NCBI RefSeq assembly: GCF_030269305.1
Contig: NZ_BSTC01000009.1
Span: 186,001-250,000 of the forward strand
Reading direction: 5' to 3'
Source of the DNA: Kineosporia sp. NBRC 101731
GTDB lineage: Bacteria > Actinomycetota > Actinomycetes > Actinomycetales > Kineosporiaceae
DNA length: 64,000 nucleotides
Part shown: positions 46,110-57,700 of the stretch, piece by piece
How the letters are laid out: every line of letters starts with the position of its first letter
Position numbering within the stretch: the first letter of the stretch is position 1
Program-made: the position numbers and the translations under genes
Notes under the pieces: model-generated
What the model saw: only the letters and a program-made list of their open reading frames with translations
What the model was told of the DNA's origin: nothing
Database searches by the model: none

Positions 46110-49100
46110 GTCTGCCCGTTCTGGAGGTCGGTCCGGGAAAGGATTTCACGACGATCCGGGCGGCACTGGGCGCGGTGGCGCCCGGTGGCACGGTGGTCGT
46201 GCACCCGGGGCGGTATCCCGAGGCGCTGAACCTGACCGGGACGGTGCGGCTGGAGGCGGAGAACACCAGGGGGCCGGTCGAGTTGACGGCCGAATCCGGC
46301 AGCGTGCTGACGGTTGACGCGGCGGGCGTGTTACTGAGGGGCTTCCGGTTGATCGGAGCTGACCCGGCCGTACCGGTCCTGGATGTTCGCCGCGGCGAGA
46401 CCGCCCTGGAGAACTGTGAGTTCACCGGCGACGGATGGGCCGCCGTGATGACCGGGGTGCGGGGTCTCCTGGCGGTCAACGACTGCCGGATCGAGAACGC
46501 CACCGGGGCAGGCATCGTCGTCGCGTCAGGGCTCGGGAGCACCGTGGCGAACACCACGATCGGGGCGACCGCGTCTTCGGGCGTCGTGGTGGCGGGGGGT
46601 GGCCGGCTGACCCTGCGAGACTGCCTGATCCAGGCAACGGGTGGAAATGGCCTGTGCGCCAACGGAACCGCAAGGCTGGTAGCCGTTGGGTGCCGCATTG
46701 AAGGGGCGGTCAAGCCCGCGGTCGTGCTCGAGCAACAGGCCACCGCCGAGATCGACGGTCTGTCGGTGTCCGGGAGCTCAGCTCTCGATCTGTACGTGAC
46801 CTCCAGCGGTACGGTCTCGGTGACCGATTCCCGGTTCGTGGGGTCAGGGAACCAGGCCGTGCACCTGGCCGGCGCCGGCGATGTGAGACTGCGAGGCTGC
46901 ACGATCACCGACCCTGAGGGAACCGGGATTCACCTGACGGCGAAGGCATCGGCCCAGGCGGATGAGTGCCGGATCGAAGGTGCCGCAGTGGGTGTGTCTC
47001 TCGAGCGTGAGTCACTGCTCACGGTGCGACGTAGCGAGGTGGCCCGGCCGGTCCGGACCGGTCTGCGGATCGGCGGCGCGCAGCTGGATGCTGTCGGTCT
47101 CCAGCTGAGCGCGGGCGACGCCGACGCGGTCATTCTGACTGCCGGTGGGCGGATTCAGCTGCGCGACGGGGTGGTGTCCGCGTCGGTGTCGCCACTGCGC
47201 GTGGAAGCAGACTGCACGGTCGACGTGTCGGACACTCAGATCCGGGGCGGCAGCACGGCGGAGATCGTTCTCGAGCGAACCACGTCCGTGACCTTCCGGT
47301 CGGTGTCGTTCCAGAAGGTGGGGATCAGGGCCGTCGGAGGGAAACTCCGGTTCACCGACGTCGAGATCACCGCGGCGCCGCAGACCGGCCTCGACATCGG
47401 TGGCGGGGCTGACCTTCTGGCGCAGCGGCTGATGGTGAGCAGTGCCGGCTCGGACGGCGTACTCGTGGGCAGCGACAGCAGGGCCCAGCTGGAGCAGTGC
47501 GAACTGGTCGGCAGCGCGGGCGCCGGTCTGCGCATCGAGACCTCCGCGGAGGTCTCGGTGACGGGTGGCAGCATCCATGACAACCGAGGTGGTCCGCTGC
47601 ACCCTCCGGAGGGTCGGGAGAACCTCACCCTGCGCGACGTCATATCGGAACCGCCACTGTCCGGATCCGCGCGGGGCAGCGCCCGGGAGGCAGAGGATCC
47701 GGCCCGGGCCACGCACCGTGAACATCCTGAGGAGAACACCGTGATGATCGAGGAATCACTCCAGGAGGAGTCCGGCGCACCGGGCGATCAGGAAGGCCGA
47801 CCGCAGGGTCCCCAGTCCGGGCCGATGGCCGAACTGGAGTCGCTGACCGGTCTGGCCGGGGTCAAGGCCGAGGTCACTTCTCTGGTGAACGTCATGATGA
47901 TGGCGAAGAAGCGCCAGATGATGGGCCTGCCGATGCCGATGATGAGCCGGCACCTGGTGTTCGCCGGGCCTCCGGGAACCGGTAAGACCACGGTGGCCAG
48001 GCTTTACGGAACGGTTCTGGCTGAGCTGGGCATCCTCAGCAAGGGCCACATGATCGAGGTGGCCCGGGCCGACCTGGTCGGGCAGTACGTCGGCTCCACC
48101 GCCATCAAGAGCACCGAGGTGATCACGAAAGCCATCGGTGGGGTGCTCTTCATCGACGAGGCCTACACCCTGACCGCTCAGTCCGGTGGTTCCGGGGCGG
48201 ACTTCGGCCAGGAGGCCGTCGACACCCTGATGAAGATGATGGAAGACCATCGTGACGAGCTGGTGGTCATCGTGGCCGGCTACTCCCAGCACATGGAGAA
48301 GTTTCTGGCCTCCAACCCCGGTCTGGGCTCGCGGTTCACCAAGACCGTGGAGTTTCCCAACTACAGCACCGCTGAGCTCATGGAGATCACCCAGGGGCTG
48401 TGCCGCAAGCACTACTACGAGCTCACCGACGACGGTGTGGAAGGTCTGCGGGAGTACTTCGAGCGGGTACCGAAGGACGACACCTTCGGTAATGGGCGAG
48501 TGGCCCGCAAGATCTTCGAGTCGATGGTGAATCATCAGGCCTCGCGGTTGGCCCGAAACCCGGGCCGGGAATCGGACATGACGCGGCTGACGGCGGCCGA
48601 CATCGCCACCGAGCTGAAGAACCTGCCGGTCGGCCCGAGCCTGGCCGCGGTATCGGCACAGACCGCAGACCCGGCTCAGGCGGTGCTGAACACGCTGGGG
48701 GCCAGCCGGTTACGAGCGATGGAAGGACAGCCGGCCGCGCAGAAGGCCGTGCTCACCGTGCTGACCCGACTGTGCGCGATGCACCGCGCCGGTGAGCCGA
48801 TCGGTGCTCAGGCGAATGCGGTGGTCATCGGACCGCCAGGTAGTGGGCGCGGAGACTTCCTGCGCTTCTACACCCAGAGCCTGGCCGAACTCGGCGTGCT
48901 GCCGGTCGGGCAGCTGACCCGATCGACGCTGACCAGCGACCTGTGGTCGACGTGGCCGGGGCAGGCCGAACGGCGTGTGACAGCGGCCCTGGACGAGGCT
49001 TCCGGCGGGATGCTGGCCATCGACGTGGGTGAGGACTGGCCCATCGACGAGAACAGCCCGGGGATCGAGGTCATGCGCTGCGTGGCGATGCTGGTGAGTC

Positions 49101-49471
49101 GTCGCCCGGCGGCGCCGGTGGTCGCGCTGATCGGCAGCGCGTCCCGGCTGGGAGCAGTGCTGGGCCTGGTACCGGCCCTGCGCACGACCTTTGTGGTCGG
49201 CTGGAGGCTGACTGCCTACACGCCTGAGGCTCTGGCCCGGATCGCGGCGGCGCGGCTGCAGTGGCGTGGACATGAGATCGACGACGAGGTCCGCGGTGAA
49301 CTGCACCGCACGCTGAGCGCACCGGGCGCTGATCTGTCGACCGCGCACGCCGTGGCCGATCGAATCTCCACCCTGGTGGCCTCACGGACTCTCCTGGCCG
49401 CCGACGTCCGGGTGGTGGCGGGGGCGGCCGAGCCTCTACCGGCGCAGGTGATGAGGGCGGGCATCGTCTGA
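46106..49471 (+). CDS. Right-handed beta-helix / EccA-type AAA+ ATPase fusion
   Basis: 1121 residues; ATG overlaps the upstream stop. Residues about 1-500 are a parallel beta-helix of the pectate-lyase-like/NosD kind: FTTIRAALGAVAPGGTVVVHPG at the start, then many ~23-residue coils with G-x-G-I/V-x-V and C-x-I motifs. After a charged linker follows an EccA/CbbX-like AAA+ domain: Walker A G621-PPGTGKT, Walker B FID684-E685-AY, arginine finger in GLGSRF. A second AAA-like domain from about 850 has a degenerate P-loop (GPPGSGRGD, Lys replaced by Arg) and a weak Walker B (LAIDVGED). EccA is a cytosolic ATPase of ESX systems. Normal EccA has a TPR-like N-terminus; the beta-helix replaces it. Confidence 0.88.
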   Translation: MSLPVLEVGPGKDFTTIRAALGAVAPGGTVVVHPGRYPEALNLTGTVRLEAENTRGPVELTAESGSVLTVDAAGVLLRGFRLIGADPAVPVLDVRRGETALENCEFTGDGWAAVMTGVRGLLAVNDCRIENATGAGIVVASGLGSTVANTTIGATASSGVVVAGGGRLTLRDCLIQATGGNGLCANGTARLVAVGCRIEGAVKPAVVLEQQATAEIDGLSVSGSSALDLYVTSSGTVSVTDSRFVGSGNQAVHLAGAGDVRLRGCTITDPEGTGIHLTAKASAQADECRIEGAAVGVSLERESLLTVRRSEVARPVRTGLRIGGAQLDAVGLQLSAGDADAVILTAGGRIQLRDGVVSASVSPLRVEADCTVDVSDTQIRGGSTAEIVLERTTSVTFRSVSFQKVGIRAVGGKLRFTDVEITAAPQTGLDIGGGADLLAQRLMVSSAGSDGVLVGSDSRAQLEQCELVGSAGAGLRIETSAEVSVTGGSIHDNRGGPLHPPEGRENLTLRDVISEPPLSGSARGSAREAEDPARATHREHPEENTVMIEESLQEESGAPGDQEGRPQGPQSGPMAELESLTGLAGVKAEVTSLVNVMMMAKKRQMMGLPMPMMSRHLVFAGPPGTGKTTVARLYGTVLAELGILSKGHMIEVARADLVGQYVGSTAIKSTEVITKAIGGVLFIDEAYTLTAQSGGSGADFGQEAVDTLMKMMEDHRDELVVIVAGYSQHMEKFLASNPGLGSRFTKTVEFPNYSTAELMEITQGLCRKHYYELTDDGVEGLREYFERVPKDDTFGNGRVARKIFESMVNHQASRLARNPGRESDMTRLTAADIATELKNLPVGPSLAAVSAQTADPAQAVLNTLGASRLRAMEGQPAAQKAVLTVLTRLCAMHRAGEPIGAQANAVVIGPPGSGRGDFLRFYTQSLAELGVLPVGQLTRSTLTSDLWSTWPGQAERRVTAALDEASGGMLAIDVGEDWPIDENSPGIEVMRCVAMLVSRRPAAPVVALIGSASRLGAVLGLVPALRTTFVVGWRLTAYTPEALARIAAARLQWRGHEIDDEVRGELHRTLSAPGADLSTAHAVADRISTLVASRTLLAADVRVVAGAAEPLPAQVMRAGIV

Positions 49472-49529
49472 TCCGGGCCGGAACCCGCCGAGCCGACCGA
49501 ATCATCCAGCGAACGGAAGAGACACCACG

Positions 49530-50753
49530 ATGAACCAGCAGAGAACCGGTTTCGATCCGGAGGGGGACGAGGACGACTGGACGTCCGCGCACCCGGGTCG
49601 CCCCCCGGTCCTGGGGGCCGGACTCGTCTTCTCGCCCTCGGGCGCCGAGAGGGAGAGCACCGCACCGGCCGATACCGACCTCGACGAGGTATCGACCCCC
49701 ACGGAGATCAAGCAGCTCGACGCCGTGGCTGAACCCGTGGCCCCCGGAGCGGTGCAGTCTCACTGGAAGCAGGACCCGGCCAGTCCTTCAGGCGTCGGGG
49801 CCAGGTCTGGTGCGCTGGTGCCCACCGGTGATGCGACGCCGGCTCGATGGGGCTGGCGTAACCGTGTGCGGCAGGTGAGTGCGGGACTCATCCAGCCCGC
49901 TCCGGGCACAGCGGAGAGGGGCCATCGCGACGAGATCGACACCATCCGTCGCACCACCTGGACCCGTTCGATGAACGTCATCGTCACCAATCCCAAGGGC
50001 GGTACGGGCAAGACCCCCGCCGCCCTGATCCTGGCCGGCATCCTGGGCCGCCTGCGGGGCGGTTATGTCGTTGTCTGGGAGGCGTCCGAGCAGGTCGGCA
50101 CCCTGGGGCGACGCTGCGAGGGCGACCCGCAGCGAGGACTGGCAGAACTGCTGAGCGACATCGCGGGGATCCGTTCGGCAGGTCGTCTGGGTGGGTACAC
50201 GGCACCCCAGACGTCACACGCCGACGTGATCGGGTCGAGTGGTCCGCGCAACACCCTCAGTGCCCCCCAGATGCTCTCGGTGCGGGAGGTCCTTGATACC
50301 TACTACCGGATCACGGTCACCGACACGGGCAACAACCCGGGCCACGAGACGTACCGGGCGGCGCTGCGGATCGCGGATGCTGTCCTGATTCCCTGCCTGG
50401 TCTCGAGTGATGCTCTGGCCGGTGTGGAACAGACCTTGCGACTGATCGAATCAGGTTCCGGGGCGGTTAATCTCCGCGACCGTGTCGTGGTGGTGCTGGG
50501 GCACGACGGTGGGCCGGAAGATCCGGCGCTGTGCGCTGCCGTTCAGCACCGGCTGAGCGAGCTCTCGGTGGCCGCGGTGGTCGAGGTGCCGTTCGACCCG
50601 GTGATCCGCCGGGGTGGCGAGATCTCCCTGTCGGCCCTGAGCGAGGAGTCCAGCCGGGCCTGGACCCGGACCGGCGCCGCGATCGTGCGGGCCCTGTCCG
50701 CCGCCAACACCGAGATCGACCTGGTGGCTCAGGTGCGGGCAGAGATCGGCTGA
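49530..50753 (+). CDS. EspI/ParA-like P-loop protein of the type VII locus
   Basis: 407 residues; GGAAGAGA upstream of the ATG. The first ~140 residues are disordered and charged. A MinD/ParA-type ATPase domain follows, with deviant Walker A at about 154-163 (NPKGGTGKTP) and an Asp-rich switch region (ITVTDTGNNPGH). A Pro stands where Thr or Ser usually follows the P-loop GKT. This plan (long disordered N-terminus plus ParA domain) is that of EspI (Rv3876-like) in ESX-1, which regulates secretion according to ATP state. Cytosolic. Confidence 0.82.
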   Translation: MNQQRTGFDPEGDEDDWTSAHPGRPPVLGAGLVFSPSGAERESTAPADTDLDEVSTPTEIKQLDAVAEPVAPGAVQSHWKQDPASPSGVGARSGALVPTGDATPARWGWRNRVRQVSAGLIQPAPGTAERGHRDEIDTIRRTTWTRSMNVIVTNPKGGTGKTPAALILAGILGRLRGGYVVVWEASEQVGTLGRRCEGDPQRGLAELLSDIAGIRSAGRLGGYTAPQTSHADVIGSSGPRNTLSAPQMLSVREVLDTYYRITVTDTGNNPGHETYRAALRIADAVLIPCLVSSDALAGVEQTLRLIESGSGAVNLRDRVVVVLGHDGGPEDPALCAAVQHRLSELSVAAVVEVPFDPVIRRGGEISLSALSEESSRAWTRTGAAIVRALSAANTEIDLVAQVRAEIG

Positions 50754-50827
50754 GGAGTGAACTGGATGCAGGCTCAGGGACAGCAGCCGGCCGCAGCGAT
50801 GCCGGTGACCGCAGTGAAGAGGCAGCG

Positions 50828-51253
50828 ATGAGTAGCGAGTACGACGCCCTGCTCGATCAGGCGATGGCCGAGTACGGCCGGCGCCGGGACCAGTCGCTGA
50901 GAGCGCAGGAAGAACTGCATGCTCTCACCGAGACCGTGACCGCGCCCCGACAGGCGGTGCAGGTCACGGTCGACGGGCTGGGACGGCTGACCGATCTGAA
51001 ATTCCCCACGCATTCGTACAAGACCATGCCGGCTCCGGATCTTGCGAAGATCATTCTGAAAACGGTCGCAGACGCTCGTGAACGCATCGAGTCCCGAGCC
51101 GCCTGCGTGGTTGCTCCGGGACTTCCCGCCCATGTCAACGCCGTCGACTTCGTCGGCGGGCGGCTCGACCCGAAAGACCTTCTCCCGAAGGATCTGGCAG
51201 ATATTCGAGGGTCGTCCGACCCCTGGCTGAACATGGAGGATGGTCATGAGTAG
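50828..51253 (+). CDS. YbaB/EbfC-like protein (EspL-like)
   Basis: 141 residues from the ATG at 50828; an earlier frame opening inside the EspI-like gene is not used. The central segment (ALTETVTAPRQAVQVTVDGLGRLTDLKF) and the helix LAKIILKTVADARERIES are typical of the YbaB/EbfC fold, found as EspL-like proteins in ESX loci. It may act as a nucleoid-like or chaperone protein for substrates. Its end overlaps the next gene by 8 nt. Confidence 0.78.
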   Translation: MSSEYDALLDQAMAEYGRRRDQSLRAQEELHALTETVTAPRQAVQVTVDGLGRLTDLKFPTHSYKTMPAPDLAKIILKTVADARERIESRAACVVAPGLPAHVNAVDFVGGRLDPKDLLPKDLADIRGSSDPWLNMEDGHE

Positions 51254-51674
51254 CGATCATTTCTCGGTCGATACCGAGAAGATGCGTGCGGCCGGCCGTG
51301 AACTCGAGGCCAAGGGTGTCGAACTGCAGAACATCCATGCCCAGTGGTTCCGGTTGATGAACCAGGCCAGATCGGCGATGGGCTCGGACAACAACGGCCG
51401 GGCGATGGCCCGCCAACTCGGTGACAACAGCAACAAGACCGGTGTGGCCGTCAAGTCGTTCGCCCTGGCCGTGCGTCGGGGTGGTCAGGCCTTGCAAGGG
51501 GCCGCAGACGCTTTCGTCGCCACCGAAGACGGCGCTACCCAGGCGGCCAAGAACCTGGGGAAGATGACCGGGGCCGCCGGCTCGGTCGGTGATGTCTCCA
51601 CGGGCAATACCTCCGGCTCTTCGACGAACGGCTCCTCGAGCGACAGCAAACCGAAGACCACAGGCAAGCACTGA
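51246..51674 (+). CDS. EspC-like WXG100-related secreted protein
   Basis: 142 residues; ATG at 51246 chosen because GGAGG is then 6-7 nt away (an ATG at 51240 is also in frame). Helical hairpin of EspC/ESX type: FSVDTEKMRAAGRELEAKGVELQ, then GSDNNGRAMARQLG instead of a WxG turn, then a second helix. The last ~40 residues are Ser/Thr/Gly-rich and disordered. Translationally coupled to the YbaB-like gene, a pairing also known as espC/espL-type neighbours. Probably exported with the giant protein encoded next. Confidence 0.8.
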   Translation: MSSDHFSVDTEKMRAAGRELEAKGVELQNIHAQWFRLMNQARSAMGSDNNGRAMARQLGDNSNKTGVAVKSFALAVRRGGQALQGAADAFVATEDGATQAAKNLGKMTGAAGSVGDVSTGNTSGSSTNGSSSDSKPKTTGKH

Positions 51675-51682
51675 CTTTCGAC

Positions 51683-51719
51683 CGGCCGTGACCATCCTGC
51701 GTTCCGGTGGTCACGGCCG
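51683..51719 (+). terminator. Terminator-like hairpin before the giant gene
   Basis: Perfect 12-bp stem CGGCCGTGACCA / TGGTCACGGCCG with a 13-nt loop, followed by TCTTC. It may reduce read-through from the secretion genes into the giant gene, so the two could be expressed at different levels. Confidence 0.6.
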
Positions 51720-51755
51720 TCTTCATGAAGAACCTAGGCCGAAGGATTTCCACGC

Positions 51756-54700
51756 ATGAGCCTGACCGTCCCGGACGAGCTGGACTGGGTCTTCCTGCTG
51801 CTGTGCGGTCAGCGCTGGCCCAAGGGGGACGAGGACGAGCTCCGGCACATCGCTCATCAGATCGATCAGCTCTCCGGGCACATCGATTCGGCCGGCCAGT
51901 TCGACACCGCCATCAGCCATGCGGTCGAAAGCGTCGAAGGAACCGTGGGACGCGCCTTCGCCCGGTACGGTCACGAACTGGCCAAGAGCGGTGAGGAACT
52001 CAGTAACGCTACGGGTGCGACGGCAGACCTGGTGCGCCAGTTCGCGCTGGACATCGAGAACGCCAAGTACTCGATCATCGTCGAGCTGGCCTTCTTCGGC
52101 GCCGAGATCCTGTCGGCGCTCTCCAGCCCTTTCACCGCGGCCCTGACCCCGGCCATCGTCACAGCCGGTCGTGCGTCGATCGCCCGGATCATCAAACGTC
52201 TGGGTCTGCGCACGCAGCACCTGAGCCACGAGGCGTCGAAGATCGCCCGGTATTCGTCGAGGATCGGTTCGTGGGCGGCCGGTGAGGCGGTCGAGGAGAT
52301 GTTCCAGGACGCCCTGGTCCAGTCGATCCAGATCTTCGAGGGAAATCGTCACGGGCTGGACTGGACGTCTCTGGGATATTCGGCCGGATTCGGTGCCATC
52401 GGCGGCGTGATGGGTGGCGGCCTTCACCAGGCCGGGTCCAAGTACATCTCGGACACGGTGAAGAACAAGACCGGCGCCCGGCTGGCCGGCGCCGCTGCCA
52501 CCGAGGCCCTCACCGAGGTCGGGGTCAGTCTGTCGACGATCCCCATCGGGGGCGACATCTCGGAAATTGGCTGGTCGGCCTTGTCCGGAGGATTCACCGG
52601 TGCGGCCAGTCACGCTGCCGACTCGGCGGGGCGGGCCCTCGGCAAGGCCGCCGGGCTGGAGGTCGACGCGCCCCAGGTCGGCGACATGAATCCTGGAAAT
52701 GCTTCCGAGCCGGTTCTTCCGGCGATAGCCGGAACGAATCCGATCACGCCGGGTACCGCGACTCCGAAGGCCGGCTCCGGATCAGTCCCGGACGGGGCCG
52801 GGGGCACCGCCGGGAGCCAGCCGACCGACGGTGACGAGCAGACCCATGAGACTGTTGATGTCACAGGAGATGCGTCACCCCAGAGTGGTTCCCCGAGTGA
52901 CGGCAATGCTGTGGACAAATCTCCGGTGGAGACGGATTCGGGGAGTACCGAGGCGTCGACGGGGCCCTCTACCTCGGTCCTGCCCGCAGGAGGTTCCCCG
53001 GGCGTGGGCTCGTCGATCGCCACGGTACCGGGCGCAGCCGGTCCCGGTGATCCTTCGTTGCCGGAATCCCATGCTGCTGTCTCACCCGGTAGTTCGCCGG
53101 ACGGAGAGAGTGGTTCGCCGTCTTCGCTCACGACCGGACCCGCGAGCACCACGAACGAGTCCGGTCAAGCCCCGGCGTCAGATCATCGCGAGGGCGGGTC
53201 ACCGTCGGTCGCCGCCTCTGCCGCCTCTGCCCCCTCGCCGCCATCGGCAGCTAACGCCTTCGATGCTCCCTTCGCCGAAGGATCCTCGGGCGATCCGGTG
53301 TCCGGCCTCGAGGTGGCCGGCCCAGATCTGAACAGCTTGCCCAGCAATGAGTCCGGCACCTCCGAGGCGCAACCGAATCCGGTGTCTGAACCGGTTCCGG
53401 CGAAGGCTGACGCGGGTTCTGTCCCCTCGGCTGCCTCTCCTTCCACCGTTGATGCACACTCCGCCGGTGGAACGGCCTCCGTCACCACCGTCATCCCTGG
53501 ACCTCAGGACGGGTCCGCAGAGTCGCCGTCGACAGTGATGGGTGTGACCACGGCTTCGCAGCTGTCCACCGGACAAGCCAACCCCACCGCCAAAGACGCC
53601 GTGGCTCCGGCCTCGGCCAGGTCACCGCAAGGTGCGGCTTCCACACCGTCGGTGTCTTCGACAGCTCCGTCCGCTACGGCGCCCTCGATGACGGGTACGA
53701 CAACGACGGGAACCCCGACGCTCGAGACAGCTTCACCGGTGCCATCGGTCCGTTCGGCTGTCGATACCGGTGGGGGATCGGAAGTAACCACGGCGCACAA
53801 AAATTCGGTGTCATCGGCGGTGTCTTCGGGCCCGGCGCACGACACTGCGCCGGCTGAGCAGAGCGTCTCGGTGCAGCAGAAGGAGACTCCGTCCGCGAGT
53901 CGCGCAGATCCGGTATCCGCTCCTGCCAGTACGCCGAATTCTTCTCCTGCGCAGCAGGAAGAGACGTCTGCGCGGATGATCTCCCACCCGCGTGCGGGAG
54001 CAGTGGCTCCGGCGTGGGTCGGTGGCTACCCGATGCTGGATGCGTGGGTGGCCGTGTCGTTGGAAGGTTCCGACCGGCACAATATTCCGACCGAAGCCCG
54101 GCTGATCTTCGACAAGACCGTGCGGGAGACCGTTCGGTTCTCCTCCCCCCGGGATCTGGCCGATCCGGTCCTACGTCCCTCGGACCGTCAGCTGGTGGAG
54201 ATTGCCACGGCTCTGGTCGATCACGGTGAGCAGCGAGCACGGCGCACCGCCGAGAACCTCCTGGCGATAGCGATCACCGGTCGGCGCAGCGGTCTCCGGG
54301 GAGGTGCGAAGCCGACGGTCGACCAGGACCCGATCACCACGGTGGTCGATGCGCCGGTGTCACCCGAGGAGGTCTCCGACCTGGTCACTTCGGTGACGGT
54401 AGAGCAGCCTTCGAACGAAGCAGACGTAGCCACCACGGCGCCGGAGCCGAGCGGGACGGAAGCCGTCGAGGAAAATCACGATTCGCACCCGGGAAGCATC
54501 GCGTCGCCACCGGAGGGCATGGGTGCGGACGAGGGTGAGGCTGCAGGGTCTGTCCCGGGCGTACCCCGGGCCCCGGTGGACAGGTCGATTCCGGTCTTCT
54601 TCAGGTCGTCTGCCTTTTCGGTCCCGGCGCCGTCAAGGCTCGTGAACCAGGCATCGGAAGAAGTCACAACGCCCTTGGGGGAGGGACCCTCCAGCACGCT

Positions 54701-57700
54701 GGAATCGGTGAGTGATCCAGGGGTGCAACACAGTCTCGAGCTTTCGAGCGATCCTGAGATTCTGAGCGATCCTGAGCCTTCGGGTGACCCTGAGTCCCTG
54801 GGTGACCCTGAGTCCCTGGGTGACCCTGAGCCTTCCGGTGACCCCGAGCCGCTGAACGACCCGATGCCGACGAACGACGTTCGGGCTCCCTGGTACACGG
54901 AACACGGGGCGCTGGGCGACGCCGCCGTCGGGAAGGTCAATCTTCTGACCGATCCGGCCCTGGTGAACAACGTCGTCGCACAGGTAGTTTCCCACTTGCA
55001 GAATGCCGATCTGCATCGTGATCCCCTCAAGGCGAGGCAGATGCGCGATCGGATCGAGCAGGAGCTTCTGACGATGCTGACCGGGTCGGACGTCACACAG
55101 CTGATGAGTGACCCGCACGTGGATAGCGATCGGTGGACGAACTATGTGCGGGACGGTGTCTGGTTCGATGTCGCCGGCAAGTCCATCTGGCTCCACCCCA
55201 CCCTGTCCGACTTCCGGGCCAGGCCCGAGGCGGCGGCCGGAAGTCGCGAATACGTAGTTCCTTTCGGTGGGCAGACGTTCTCCCGTGGTCTCACCTCGGA
55301 TACGACGAGTCTCTGGGAAGCGGCGGCGACTCAGATTCTGACCTATCCGACCAGTTCGGTGGCACACTCCGTGTTCATCGGGGTACCACAATTCACGATG
55401 GTAACTTCGAGTGGCAACCGCGAGGGCTACAAGCGCAACCTGATTGCCGGTCGGAAGGCGATCTCCACGGGGCAGCGAACTTTTGATACCTCGGTGGCCA
55501 TCCAGATCTACATCGACGGCGCCCGGGTTCCGCACCAGCATCTCCTGGAGAACCTGGTGCAGATCCCGCTACCGACGGCGTTCCTGCGAGGTCCTGCGGC
55601 GGATGAGGAGTCGGGTACAGAGGCGGTGCTGGAGCAGTCCGATCCGGCAATCTCCCAGCCGGAGGAGATCCCGGTCTGGGCCAAGGATTGGCAAAGGGTT
55701 CCGCCGGACTCGGCGCGGGCGGTCAACGATTTTCCGGTGGTGCTGAACGCTATTGACGTGGAGCCCCTGGCCCTCGGCATCGAGAGGGCTCTGCGCGCCA
55801 GCGGTATGAATGCCCAGGACATCTCCGAGAGTATGCAAGAGGCGCTTCACTCCGTCCTGAGTGAGCAAGCGCTCAAGAACCGGGCCACGTTGCTCCTGGC
55901 CAACGGCGTGAACAGCGGGCAGATCCGGGCTTCTCGAGGATTCTTCCGGCGCGGCGTGAACGTTGTTCCCAGAGTCGATTTCCGGCTGACGGAGATTCGG
56001 TACGAAGGTGTTGCCGAGGCGATCATCCGAGATGATTTAGGACCGGACGAGAGTCATCACGCGGAGAGAACCTTCGGGGCCAAGTCTTCCTTGGGCATCG
56101 GGGCTCAGGCCGGCAGTATCTTGCCGAATGTCTCGCATACCAAGGGCTATGCGCAAGCCGGTCTCAGCCTCGACGTCTCGAGATCGCTGGCCATGGGAAC
56201 AAGTTCCATGGCCCTGCCGAAGTTGACCCTGATGCGTAAGGCGGAGGTCGTCCGCTATCGGGTGAAGGGAGTTCTCAAGGTCGAATTCCTGGGCAAGAAC
56301 AGCAAGGTGCCCTCCCAGGATGTCGAATTCGACGGTGAGGTCCTGCTTCCTGCCGACGATCGAGAGGCTTTCGAACACGCCTTGTCGGAGAGGGGCACCG
56401 AGCCGACATCGATGTCGGACGAGCGGGAGGTGCCCGATGCGCAGGACCTGGAGAACGATCCTTTCGAGGCGAACGGGAACGTCGAACCGGCGCCGATGGC
56501 GTCCGGAAAGGGAGCGGGACTGGGCCAGGCCATTCGGCTGCCGGGATCGGACCGGGTGCTGAAGAAGGTCCAGAGCCTGATCCGGGGGAGCTACCGGGCC
56601 GATCCCACGATGTTTGCTCAGAGCCCCGCCATCCACCGATCGATCGTGGAGTTCCAGCGATGGATCGGGGTGACCCAGGACATCACGCGGCGCCCCGAAT
56701 GGGCCCAGGTCATGGGTGAGCTGGACCTGGTGTTCGGGAGCTCGGCCCTGGAGGCAGATTTTGAGCATCTGCTGACGGGCATTGTCTATCGCGCCGATCT
56801 GGGTCGTCGGCACCTGGAAGTCGTGGTGCAGGCCGATCTCGGTGCCACCACGGAGCAACGGTCCTATGACCTCACCGTGAACTCGCGGGTGGTGAATTCC
56901 TCCGGAGTTTCGAGCTCACGAGGCACGGCCTTTTCCTGGGAAGTTTCGGCCAATGGCCGAGCCAGGTGGCAGTTCGGCCGCAGCGTCGGCCTGGAACTCG
57001 GGAAGGTCACGTTCGGTGGGGGGAAGAGCCAGGGGAAGAAGCTATCGATCTCTTCGTCGGGCAAGGGATATCGACGGACGGAGACGGCTGGATCCATCAC
57101 CGAGGTGACGAAGTCGATCACGTACCGGATCGCGGTGCGCTGGACCGACAAGAGCGGAAACCAGGTGCCCGGAGCGCGACTCAACGATCGAGTCAGCGGA
57201 CCGACCGTTGTTGCCAAACTGGCGGTTCCGCCCGAATATGCACTGCTGGAGCCGTCCACCGGGCCGGATACCCCGGTGGGGTCGGTGACGCCTGGTGGCG
57301 AGGAACTCATCCAGAACCGAGTTCTGGTGCCGGGCGGGGCGCCCGGTATGTACGCGCGAATCATCAGCCTCGAGCCGGTGGTTCAGGAGGCGGCAAAGGT
57401 GATTTTCGCGCCAGACGTCCCCACTAATGACGAAGGTCGCGTCGACCTCTGGGAGGTCCCGGACTCGGTGCTGTCGGCCCTGCGGCCCAGTAATATTCAG
57501 TCGCGGCTCGCGGAGTGGTTCTCCGACGAAGGGGTCGTCGTCAGAATTGACGACAAGCGTAGTCTGCGGATGAAACTGCACCTGCTCAACGTCGAACACC
57601 TGAAGCGTCACGAAGATGTCGAGCTCGAGCACTACGCCAGCGGCACGTCCCACCTCGGTACCGGAATTTCTCGCTCATGGCACATCGGTGCCTCCGCACT

